Below, piece after piece: positions 1 through 6,959 of a stretch of DNA of 20,613 bases. The position numbers and the translations under genes are program-made. Source of the stretch: an uncultured Microbacteriaceae bacterium (GTDB taxonomy: Bacteria; Actinomycetota; Actinomycetes; Actinomycetales; Microbacteriaceae); NCBI GenBank assembly GCA_946481135.1, contig CAMLMQ010000028.1:1-20613 (forward strand). Reading direction: 5' to 3'. The first letter of the stretch is position 1. The number at the start of each line of letters is the position of its first letter. Under the pieces are notes generated by a model. The model worked only from the letters and a program-made list of their open reading frames with translations. It was not told where the DNA came from and searched no databases.

Positions 1-650
1 CCCTTGTTCATCACCGCGATCGTGTCGGCCATCGTCATGGCCTCCTCCTGGTCGTGGGTGACGTGGAGGAAGGTGATGCCGACGTCGTCCTGGATGTCCT
101 TCAGCTCGACCTGCATCTGGCGCCGGAGCTTGAGATCGAGCGCGCCGAGCGGCTCGTCGAGCAGCAGCAGCGCCGGCCGATTGACGACGGCACGGGCGAG
201 AGCCACGCGCTGCTGCTGGCCGCCCGACAGCTGGGCGGGCTTGCGCGCCGACACGTGGTCGAGCTCCACCATCCGCAGCGCCTCGTGCGCGCGCGCCACG
301 GCATCCTTCGCGCCCGTGCGGCGCAGCCCGAACGCGACGTTCTCCAGGATCGTCATGTGCGGGAAGAGCGCGTAGCTCTGGAACACCGTGTTCACCGGCC
401 GCTTGTGCGGCGGCACGCGCGTGACGTCGTCCGTGCCGATCATCACGCGACCCGACGTGGGCGACTCCAGCCCCGCGACGATCCGCAGCGTCGTCGTCTT
501 GCCGCACCCCGACGGGCCGAGCAGTGCGAAGAACGACCCCGCCGGGATGGTGAGGTTCAGCTCTTGGAGCGCGGTGAAGCCGGGGAACCGCTTCGTCACC
601 CCGTCGAGCTCGAGGTCGGCCCCGGAGGAGGCCGTCCCGGTCTCAGGCAC
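1..650 (-). CDS. potA: Polyamine ABC transporter ATP-binding protein (PotA), 3' end outside window
   Basis: ATPase subunit that powers spermidine/putrescine import. The first 216 codons are visible; the C-terminal part, including the usual OB-type regulatory domain, lies beyond the left edge. All ABC signatures are present: Walker [10 protein letters not shown] (about residues 45-53), Q-loop Q91, signature LSGGQQQR (141-148), Walker B LLLLDEP (161-167) and switch His H199 in [11 protein letters not shown] chose the GTG at 648-650 because it precedes the conserved N-terminal strand ([10 protein letters not shown]) by about a dozen residues. It overlaps the potD stop by 8 nt, which suggests translational coupling; no clear Shine-Dalgarno is seen. 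The order potD-potA on one strand, with substrate specificity inferred from PotD, supports polyamines over other CUT1-like substrates. The permeases potB and potC would be expected further left. The family call is firm; the substrate is inferred from the neighbour. Confidence 0.9.
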   Translation of the reverse strand, partial: MPETGTASSGADLELDGVTKRFPGFTALQELNLTIPAGSFFALLGPSGCGKTTTLRIVAGLESPTSGRVMIGTDDVTRVPPHKRPVNTVFQSYALFPHMTILENVAFGLRRTGAKDAVARAHEALRMVELDHVSARKPAQLSGGQQQRVALARAVVNRPALLLLDEPLGALDLKLRRQMQVELKDIQDDVGITFLHVTHDQEEAMTMADTIAVMNK

Positions 651-1854
651 CGACCAGGACGGCCTGGAAGGCCGTGCTGAAGGACTGCTCCTCGGCTCCC
701 GTGAGCGGACGGAAGGTCTTCACCTGCGACAGCGTCTCCTCGTTGGGGAAGATCAGCTGGTTCTCGGCGGCCTCCGGGTCGATCGCGACGGCCGCCTCCT
801 TGGCGCCCACGACCGGGGTGATGTAGTTCACCCAGAGCGCGACCTCGGCGGCGACCTCCGGCTCGTAGTAGTAGTTGATGAGCGTCTCGGCGTTCTTCTT
901 GCGCGGCGACCCGATGGGGATCATCAGGTTGTCGTTCCACAGCGTGCCGCCGGACTCGGGGATCGCGAACTCGAACAGGTCGCTGCCGAGCTCGGAGTTG
1001 ACGAGCGTGATGTCGCCCGACCACACGATGCCGGCGATCGCGTCGCCGTTGATGAGGTCCTGCGTGTACGAGTTGCCGCGCACACCGCCGATCTGCCCAC
1101 TCGTGACCTGCTCGCGGAAGACGTCGAGCGCGGCGTTGAACTCGTCCTCGCCGAAGTCGCCCGAGATGTCGACGCCCTGGCTCATGAGGATGAGCCCCAT
1201 CGTGTCGCGCATCTCGCTCAGCACCACGATGCGACCGGCGAGCTCGGGGTTCCAGAGGTCGTCGAGGGTGCGCAGACCGTTCGGCAGCGCCTCCTTGTTC
1301 CAGCACAGGCCGGCGAACCCGCCCTGCCAGGGCAGCGAGTGCACGCGGCCCGGGTCGAAGCCGACGTCGCGCAGGTCGGGCACGAGGTTCGCCTTGTTCG
1401 GGATGTTGGCCTCGTCGAGCTCCTGCGTGTAGCCGAGCCGGATGAGACGACCCGCCATCCAGTCGGTGAGGGTGATGAGGTCGGCGCCGATGTCCTGACC
1501 GAGCGCGAGCTGGTCGCGGATCTTCGCGTAGTACTCGTTGTTGTCGTTGATGTCGACGAGATAGTCGACCTCGATACCGGTCTCGGCCGTGAAGGCCTCG
1601 AGCGTCGGGTAGCTGCCGTCGTCGGCTTCGTCGAGGTAGGCCGGCCAGTTGGCCCAGGACACCGACTTGTCGGTGTCGGACTGGTCGGTGGCGGGGCTCG
1701 GGGCGCCCGATCCTCCGGGCGAACAGGCGGCGAGCGCGAGGGCGGCGGCGCCGCCGACCCCTCCTGCGAGCACCGAGCGGCGGGTGACCTGCGAGGCGCG
1801 GGCCTGCTGGACGAGACGACGGATCAGCGGATCCTCGGGAAGCGACCTGGGCAT
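643..1854 (-). CDS. potD: Polyamine-binding lipoprotein (PotD-like)
   Basis: Extracytoplasmic solute-binding protein of a spermidine/putrescine ABC importer, 403 aa, within the family's usual size. The N-terminus shows a twin-arginine motif (R25-R26 in TRRSVLAG), a hydrophobic stretch and a lipobox ending in Cys44 (LALAAC). It is therefore probably Tat-exported and lipid-anchored. The mature part has PotD hallmarks: [10 protein letters not shown] near the start, a long TFxxETGI-type segment, [24 protein letters not shown], and [13 protein letters not shown] around the ligand cleft. The open frame extends upstream to 2304, but the ATG at 1852-1854 is preferred: it has GGAAGGAG about 6 nt upstream and places the Tat signal at the N-terminus. 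It is followed by potA with an 8-nt overlap. Exact ligand (putrescine, spermidine or another polyamine) cannot be read from sequence alone. Confidence 0.92.
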   Translation of the reverse strand: MPRSLPEDPLIRRLVQQARASQVTRRSVLAGGVGGAAALALAACSPGGSGAPSPATDQSDTDKSVSWANWPAYLDEADDGSYPTLEAFTAETGIEVDYLVDINDNNEYYAKIRDQLALGQDIGADLITLTDWMAGRLIRLGYTQELDEANIPNKANLVPDLRDVGFDPGRVHSLPWQGGFAGLCWNKEALPNGLRTLDDLWNPELAGRIVVLSEMRDTMGLILMSQGVDISGDFGEDEFNAALDVFREQVTSGQIGGVRGNSYTQDLINGDAIAGIVWSGDITLVNSELGSDLFEFAIPESGGTLWNDNLMIPIGSPRKKNAETLINYYYEPEVAAEVALWVNYITPVVGAKEAAVAIDPEAAENQLIFPNEETLSQVKTFRPLTGAEEQSFSTAFQAVLVGA

Positions 1855-1933
1855 GAACGACTCCTTCCGGGGTTGCTCGATCCTGGCACAGGGAGGTCGT
1901 CCGACGGAACTATTCGCCACTTCTGTCACAGAG

Positions 1934-1939
1934 ATTTTA
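1934..1939 (-). promoter_or_regulatory. Possible -10 element for potD
   Basis: TAAAAT on the minus strand inside an unusually AT-rich patch (about 1926-1945) of the 162-bp divergent region. It would start transcription near 1927 and leave a leader of about 70 nt before the potD ATG. No convincing -35 is seen. This is the best candidate by composition only; a second weak option lies nearer the gene around 1910. Confidence 0.25.
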
Positions 1940-2003
1940 CGTAATCCGCCGTTCCGAAGCCCGGGAACTGCGGAATCCATAGCCCCCTGCCCCGTCGCGC
2001 GCC

Positions 2004-2009
2004 TACACT
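2004..2009 (+). promoter_or_regulatory. -10 element of ald, predicted leaderless transcript
   Basis: TACACT, a good actinobacterial TANNNT -10, ends 7 nt before the ald ATG at 2017. The expected start of transcription (2016-2017) coincides with the start codon, and no Shine-Dalgarno-like purine tract lies between. The pattern fits a leaderless mRNA, which is common in actinomycetes. The -35 region (around 1981) has no recognisable consensus. Confidence 0.55.
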
Positions 2010-2016
2010 GACCGCC

Positions 2017-3132
2017 ATGAGGGTAGGCGTGCCGGCCGAGGTCAAGAACAACGAGTTCCGCGTGGCGATCACCCCGTCGGGGGTGCACGACCTCGCGGCG
2101 GCGGGCCACGAGGTGCTCATCGAGGCGGGCGCGGGACTCGGCTCGTCGATCACCGACGACGACTACCGGGAGGCCGGCGCGACGATCGTGCCGACCGCGG
2201 CGGAGGTCTGGGCCGCGGCCGAGCTGCTGCTCAAGGTCAAGGAGCCGGTCGCGAGCGAATACGGTCACTTCCGCGACGGGCTCGTGCTCTTCACGTTCCT
2301 GCACCTCGCGGCGGAGCCCGAACTCACGGCGCGCCTCGCCGCCTCCGGGGTCACCGCGATCGCCTACGAGACCGTGCAGCTCCCCAACCGGGCTCTACCG
2401 CTCCTCGCGCCGATGAGCGAAGTGGCCGGACGCCTCGCGCCGATCGTCGGTGCGAACGCGATGCTGCGTCCGCACGGCGGGCCCGGCCTCCTCGTGCCGG
2501 GCGTCGCGGGCACGCGCCCGGCGAACGTCGTCGTGATCGGCGCGGGGGTGGCCGGCACGAGCGCCGTCGCCCTGAGCGTCGGCCTCGGCGCGCAGGTGAC
2601 GGTGCTCGACACCAACATCCAGCGGCTGCGCGAGCTCGACGACGACTACGCCGGGCGGATCGTGACGATCGCCTCCAACTCCCTGGAGATCGAACGCGCC
2701 GTGCTCGCCGCCGACCTCGTCATCGGAGCCGTGCTCGTCCCGGGCGCGAAGGCGCCGAAGCTCGTGAGCAACGCCCTCGTCGCGCGGATGAAGCCCGGCA
2801 GCGTGCTCGTCGACATCGCGGTCGATCAGGGCGGGTGCTTCGAGGACACCCGTCCGACGACACACGCCGACCCGACCTACGCCGTGCACGGCTCGATCTT
2901 CTACTGCGTCGCGAACATGCCGGGCGCCGTCGCCCACACCTCGACGTACGCACTCACCAACGCGACCCTGCCGTACGCGCGCTCGATCGCGAACTCCGGC
3001 TGGCGCGACGCGCTGCGCGCCGACCCGGCGCTCGCGCTCGGCCTCAACGTACACGCCGGGTCGGTCGTGAACGCGGCCGTCGCGACGGCCCACGGACTCG
3101 ACGCCGTTCCGCTCGAGGCCGCGCTCGCCTGA
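2017..3132 (+). CDS. ald: L-alanine dehydrogenase
   Basis: NAD-dependent enzyme interconverting L-alanine and pyruvate plus ammonium; cytosolic, normally hexameric. 371 aa, full length for the family. The N-terminal signature MRVGVPAEVKNNEFRVA is typical. Residues equivalent to the characterised mycobacterial enzyme fall at the same numbers: R15 and K75 (LLKVKEP) for substrate binding, H96 (FTFLHLA) and D270 (VDIAVDQGG) for catalysis. The Rossmann motif GAGVAGTSA (175-183) is followed by the NAD-ribose acidic residue D198 (VLDTN). The start is fixed by the conserved N-terminus and the leaderless promoter. It is the only plus-strand gene, divergent from potD and convergent with the FtsK-like gene, so it is a single-gene unit. 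No AldR-type regulator is adjacent. Alternatives such as transhydrogenase alpha or saccharopine dehydrogenase are excluded by the motif set. Confidence 0.97.
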   Translation: MRVGVPAEVKNNEFRVAITPSGVHDLAAAGHEVLIEAGAGLGSSITDDDYREAGATIVPTAAEVWAAAELLLKVKEPVASEYGHFRDGLVLFTFLHLAAEPELTARLAASGVTAIAYETVQLPNRALPLLAPMSEVAGRLAPIVGANAMLRPHGGPGLLVPGVAGTRPANVVVIGAGVAGTSAVALSVGLGAQVTVLDTNIQRLRELDDDYAGRIVTIASNSLEIERAVLAADLVIGAVLVPGAKAPKLVSNALVARMKPGSVLVDIAVDQGGCFEDTRPTTHADPTYAVHGSIFYCVANMPGAVAHTSTYALTNATLPYARSIANSGWRDALRADPALALGLNVHAGSVVNAAVATAHGLDAVPLEAALA

Positions 3133-3185
3133 GCCCCGCGCTCACGCGGCGCGCGGCCTGAGCCCCGCGCTCACGCGGCGCGCGG
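3128..3185. repeat. Perfect tandem 29-bp duplication with hairpins at the convergent ald / FtsK-like junction
   Basis: The 29-bp unit at 3128-3156 is repeated without a mismatch at 3157-3185. Each copy begins with the CCTGA that carries the ald-type stop. Each also contains, read on the other strand, the end (Arg-Ala-Ala-stop) of the FtsK-like gene. Each copy contains an inverted repeat CCGCG-CTCA-CGCGG (stem 5 bp, loop 4; 3136-3149 and 3165-3178). The real ald stop lies in copy 1 and the real FtsK-like stop in copy 2, leaving 38 bp between the genes. It may serve as a bidirectional terminator without T-tracts. Confidence 0.85.
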
Positions 3186-5831
3186 TTCGTCGAGCACGGC
3201 GCGCCGTACCTCGCCGCCCTCGACGAGCCAGACCTCTCCCGGCTTGAGCGGCGGAGGGACCTCACGGGAGCGGGTGACGGCGCGCAGCTCCGCCACCCCG
3301 CATCCGACGACGACGATCGGCAGCTCACGCCGCGCACGCGTCAGCTCGGACCAGTCCGCCTGCCAGGCATCCGGGTCCCCGAGCACGACCGCGGTCGCCG
3401 GATCGACCTCGAGGCCGCCGACGGCGCCGAGGACGCGCACCGACACGCCCGCGGCCTCCCAGCGCTGCGCGAGCTCGCGCGGTCGGGCGGCGACGACGGC
3501 GAGCCCGCCCCGCCCCGCGACCGGCGACCGCGTCGGCGCAGGCACGGCGAGAGCCGGGCACGATCCCGTCTCGGCGAGGGCGACCTGCACGACGGCGCCA
3601 CGCCAGAGCCCCGCCCCCGGCGTCGCGCGCGGGTCGAAGCCCGATCCGTCACCGCCCGCGAGCACGTGCTCCTCACGCGAGGCGAGACGCAGCAGCAGCC
3701 GCGACTCGAAGGCCGGGGCGAGTCCGCCCAGCGCTCCCGCGAGACGACGCGCCCCCGCGACGAGCCGGACACCGCGGGCCGGCCCGTCTCGCAGCAGCCG
3801 CGCGAGGAGCTCCGCGAGCTCGGGGGCGTGATCGGGCCCCGTGCGCGCGAGGACGAGGTCGAGATCGTCGACGAGCAGGAGCGTGCCGTCGGGGACGGCG
3901 TGCCGCTCGGCGAGTACCGCCCACAGGTCGACGGGGTCGGACGGCAGCATCCGCGCGGTTCCCCCCGACCCGGCCGCGATCGCCGCGAGCGCCGTCGAGA
4001 CCCCCGCACCGTGCGCGCCCAGGACGAGGACGTGTCCGTCGGCGGGACGGAGCACGGCGACCGGCTGGCGCTGCTCCGCGGGAAGGTCGAGGAGGCCGAA
4101 CGGGATGCCGCCGGTCGCCGCGGGCAACGATGCGGCGGGGATGACGGCGGGCAGCGGAGCGCACCAGGGACGGGGCGCGTCGACGACCCCGGGAGCAGCC
4201 GCGGCGGCGTCGGCGGCGATCCGGGCGACGTCGTCGGGGGCGGCGAGCGCGATCTGCACGATGCGACGGGCCCCGGACCCGTCGACGAGCACCGCGCGGC
4301 CGCGAGGCGACGCGGGAAGGCGCGCGGCCGCGTCGTCACCGAGCAGCCCCCTGCTGTCACCCGGGTCGGCGACGCGCAGCGCGACCCGAACCGCGATGTT
4401 CGCCAGGACGGCGTCGCGCACCACGCCTGCCGGCCGCTGCGTGCACAGCACGAGGTGGATGCCGAGGGAGCGTCCGCGCGCCGCGAGGTCGGCGAAGAGG
4501 GCGTGCAGCTCTCCGCGGTCGGCGAGCAGCGCGGCGAACTCGTCGACGACGACCACGAGGCGCGCGAGCGCGCCCCGCGGCAGCTCGTCGATCGCGCGCA
4601 CCCGGGCATCGGCGAGCACGCGCTCCCGGCGGAGCACCTCGGCGCGGAGCGACTCGATGGCCCGACGGGCGAGGCGTTCGTCGAGGTCGCTCACGATGCC
4701 GAGCACGTGCGGGAGGTCGGCGAGCGGGGCGAACGTCGCTCCGCCTTTGAAGTCGACGAGCACGAACGCGACCTCGGCGGGGGTGCGCCCCGCCGCCATG
4801 CCGAGCACCCAGGTCACGAGCAGCTCGCTCTTGCCCGACCCGGTCGTACCCGCGACGACGGCATGCGGCCCGTCGGCGACGAGGTCGAGCACGGCGGGGC
4901 CGTCGGGTCCGACTCCGACCGGTGCCGCGAGTCCGGCCGCGGGTGTCTTCGCGAGCAGGGGTGCGAGCGCCACGGCGTCGGGGAGGTCGCCGCCGGGTGC
5001 GCGCAGGCCGGCCACCCGTGCCGCCTCGGCGAGCCGCTCCGCCGCGGCACGGGCCGCGACCCTCGTCGTCGCGTCGGCATCCCGGGCGGGCACCACGGTC
5101 GCGCCGGGTTCGCCGGGCGCGACGAACCCGATCGTCACCGCGCGCTCGCCCGCGCTCCAGCGGTACACCCCCGCGGGCCCCGCCTCGACGGCATGCGGCA
5201 GGCACCGCGCCCACGCCTCGTCGGGCGGAGCCTGGAGCACGGCGACCGCCGGCGACAGGCGGGCCGCGAGGCGCAGGGCGAGGGTGCGGGCGACGGCCGC
5301 CGCGAGCACGCCCGACCCCGTCACGGCGAACGCCCCCGATGCCTCGTGCAGCACGGGCGCCGCACGCAGGATCCCCGCCTCCCGACGCAGACGATCGAGG
5401 TCGTCGTCGGGGGTCGTGGACGAGGGCGTGTCGGAGACCTCGATCCCGCTCGGCACCTCCCCGCGGGCGGTCGCGAGCACGGGGGCATCAGCACCCCAGC
5501 GCGGGGACGTTTCGGCGTGGGCGTCACGACGCCGACGCTCGGCCGCCTGCGCGCGCTCGACGGCCTCCCGGCACGTCGCCGACTCGACCGCGAAGCGGGC
5601 GGCGGCCTCGCGTCGCGCGCGACGGACGCGACGCCGTCCGTCGAGGAACCCCGCGAGCGCGAGCACCGGTCCGAGAGCCGCCATGACGAGCATGAGGGGC
5701 GACCCGGTGAGCGCGAACAGCACCCCCGAGAGCACGATCGGGGCGAGCGTCGCGACGAGCGGGAACCCCGGCGGCGGCGGGTCGGGAGCGAGCACGGGTG
5801 CCGGAATGCGCACGACGGGCGGCAGCGTCAT
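3171..5831 (-). CDS. FtsK/SpoIIIE-family (EccC-like) membrane ATPase
   Basis: 886-aa protein resembling the EccC/YukB ATPases of type VII secretion and FtsK-type translocases. Residues about 24-63 form two membrane segments, followed by a basic, Arg-rich coupling region (66-100). The first ATPase domain (about 300-530) looks active: Walker A GTTGSGKS (328-335), LVDFKGG (358-364), Walker B VVVVDEF (426-432) and the family motif CTQRP (463-467). A second ATPase-like domain (about 580-700) has a degenerate P-loop, GAHGAGVSTA (605-614), with Val in place of Lys, but keeps LLLVDDLD (651-658). EccC proteins have three such domains and about 1300 residues, so this is a shortened form. The ATG at 5829-5831 has only a weak ribosome site (ACCGG). 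It ends the minus-strand block, 87 nt after the zinc-ribbon FHA gene. No WXG100, EccB, EccD or MycP gene is in the window, so substrate and process are unknown. Confidence 0.85.
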   Translation of the reverse strand: MTLPPVVRIPAPVLAPDPPPPGFPLVATLAPIVLSGVLFALTGSPLMLVMAALGPVLALAGFLDGRRRVRRARREAAARFAVESATCREAVERAQAAERRRRDAHAETSPRWGADAPVLATARGEVPSGIEVSDTPSSTTPDDDLDRLRREAGILRAAPVLHEASGAFAVTGSGVLAAAVARTLALRLAARLSPAVAVLQAPPDEAWARCLPHAVEAGPAGVYRWSAGERAVTIGFVAPGEPGATVVPARDADATTRVAARAAAERLAEAARVAGLRAPGGDLPDAVALAPLLAKTPAAGLAAPVGVGPDGPAVLDLVADGPHAVVAGTTGSGKSELLVTWVLGMAAGRTPAEVAFVLVDFKGGATFAPLADLPHVLGIVSDLDERLARRAIESLRAEVLRRERVLADARVRAIDELPRGALARLVVVVDEFAALLADRGELHALFADLAARGRSLGIHLVLCTQRPAGVVRDAVLANIAVRVALRVADPGDSRGLLGDDAAARLPASPRGRAVLVDGSGARRIVQIALAAPDDVARIAADAAAAAPGVVDAPRPWCAPLPAVIPAASLPAATGGIPFGLLDLPAEQRQPVAVLRPADGHVLVLGAHGAGVSTALAAIAAGSGGTARMLPSDPVDLWAVLAERHAVPDGTLLLVDDLDLVLARTGPDHAPELAELLARLLRDGPARGVRLVAGARRLAGALGGLAPAFESRLLLRLASREEHVLAGGDGSGFDPRATPGAGLWRGAVVQVALAETGSCPALAVPAPTRSPVAGRGGLAVVAARPRELAQRWEAAGVSVRVLGAVGGLEVDPATAVVLGDPDAWQADWSELTRARRELPIVVVGCGVAELRAVTRSREVPPPLKPGEVWLVEGGEVRRAVLDEPRAA

Positions 5832-5860
5832 CCGGTCAGCGTGACGCCCCGGGGGTGGCT

Positions 5861-5896
5861 CGAGGCGCCTCGGGGCCCGCTGCGGGGAGAAGCGGG
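5861..5896 (-). terminator. Hairpin-forming sequence in the gap between the zinc-ribbon FHA and FtsK-like genes
   Basis: The 87-bp gap (5832-5918) holds a perfect 12-bp palindrome, CGAGGCGCCTCG (5861-5872), and a stem CCCGCT/AGCGGG with a 9-nt loop (5876-5896). There is no T-tract and no clear promoter. It could attenuate transcription into the FtsK-like gene or stabilise the upstream mRNA end. Structure is visible; function is a guess. Confidence 0.35.
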
Positions 5897-5918
5897 TCGC
5901 CCGAAGCCTGCGGAGGGA

Positions 5919-6959
5919 TCAGCTGACGACGAAGAACTGCTCGCCGATGTCGACGCGCGTGCCGCGGGCGATGAAGTAGCGCCGCCCGGGTTCGCACCGC
6001 TGGGGCTCGGCGTCGGGCTGACGCACGGTCGAGCCGTTCGTCGAGTACCGGTCGCTCACCCAGAACCGTCCCGCATCCTGACCGAACTCCAGGTGCGTCT
6101 TCGACACCGACTTGCCCGCGTCGAAGATCGTGACGAGCTGGTCGACGAACTCCCCGGGCTGCGACGACGGGTTGCGGCCCACGAGACCCGCACCCGAGAC
6201 CGTCACGCTCTCCCCGGTGCTGAACTGCAACACGAAGCGCTCCTCGGCGCTCGCCCCGGCCACGAGGCGCGTGGCCTCGAGGTCGACCGACGACTCCCGC
6301 GGATCCTTGCCCCATGGGAACGGATCGGGAGCCTTGCGCAACGGGGTGGTCGGGCGCGAGGGCGCGGGCATCACGGGGGCGACGAACTCCACGGGCGGCG
6401 CGGGGTCGACGATCGCGACGGGCTCGGGGATGTCCGGCTCCGACTCGACGACGGCGGGCTCGGGCTGGGCGACGACGGACTCCTCGACAACCGGCTCGGG
6501 CTGGGCAACGACGGGCTCCTCGACGACAGGCTCGGACTCCTCGACGACAGACTCCTCGTCGACAGGTTCGGGCTCGTCGGCGATCGGTTCCGGCGGGAGC
6601 GGCTCGAGCTCGGTCGTGTCGTTCGCCCCGGGGCGCACCGGCGCCGCGTCGGAGAGGTCGGGCGCGAACGCCGAGATCGGCGGGCGGGGTTCGGACACGG
6701 CGAGCACGAAACCGCATTCGCCGCAGAACACGTCGTCCTCGTCGATCTCCTCACCGCACTGCGGGCAGCTGAACTCGCTCGCGGACGACGCGACGACGGG
6801 TGTCGTGCGCACCGCGGCGGTCGCGACCGCCGCGGGCGTCGAGTCGGACGCCGGAACCGTGACGCGCGGGCGTTCGGCGAACGCGCCGACCGCACGGCCG
6901 CACTCGCCGCAGAAGAGGGCGCCCTCGGGAAGGGTCGTGCCGCACGCGATGCAGTTCAT
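5919..6959 (-). CDS. Double zinc-ribbon, FHA-domain protein
   Basis: 346-aa cytosolic protein. Two zinc ribbons sit at the N-terminus: CIAC...CGEC (C3, C6, C17, C20) and CPQC...CGEC (C65, C68, C79, C82). A long Glu/Pro/Val-rich, probably disordered linker follows (about 104-200), containing a 12-residue repeat. The FHA domain is at the C-terminus (about 232-346), with GRNP (261-264), SKTH (286-289) and STNGS (306-310), so all phosphothreonine-binding positions are kept. FHA domains bind phosphothreonine, so a protein phosphorylated by the kinase of this block is the obvious partner. The start ATG overlaps the stop of the transglutaminase-like gene (ATGA) and has a strong ribosome site (GGAGGGAGG, 5 nt upstream). 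The two ribbons could bind protein, nucleic acid or only metal. Domain calls are firm; the role is inferred. Confidence 0.9.
   Translation of the reverse strand: MNCIACGTTLPEGALFCGECGRAVGAFAERPRVTVPASDSTPAAVATAAVRTTPVVASSASEFSCPQCGEEIDEDDVFCGECGFVLAVSEPRPPISAFAPDLSDAAPVRPGANDTTELEPLPPEPIADEPEPVDEESVVEESEPVVEEPVVAQPEPVVEESVVAQPEPAVVESEPDIPEPVAIVDPAPPVEFVAPVMPAPSRPTTPLRKAPDPFPWGKDPRESSVDLEATRLVAGASAEERFVLQFSTGESVTVSGAGLVGRNPSSQPGEFVDQLVTIFDAGKSVSKTHLEFGQDAGRFWVSDRYSTNGSTVRQPDAEPQRCEPGRRYFIARGTRVDIGEQFFVVS
6457..6528. repeat. Two 36-bp near-identical tandem units within the FHA linker
   Basis: Units at 6457-6492 and 6493-6528 differ at only a few positions, and a partial third follows. They encode two copies of a 12-residue acidic/proline unit (containing VVAQPEP) in the linker of the zinc-ribbon FHA protein. 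Such units can expand or contract by slippage without changing the frame. Confidence 0.75.

Noticed and set aside
3128..3185. Two-unit CRISPR-like array
   Set aside because: The units are directly abutting with no spacers, and no cas genes are present.
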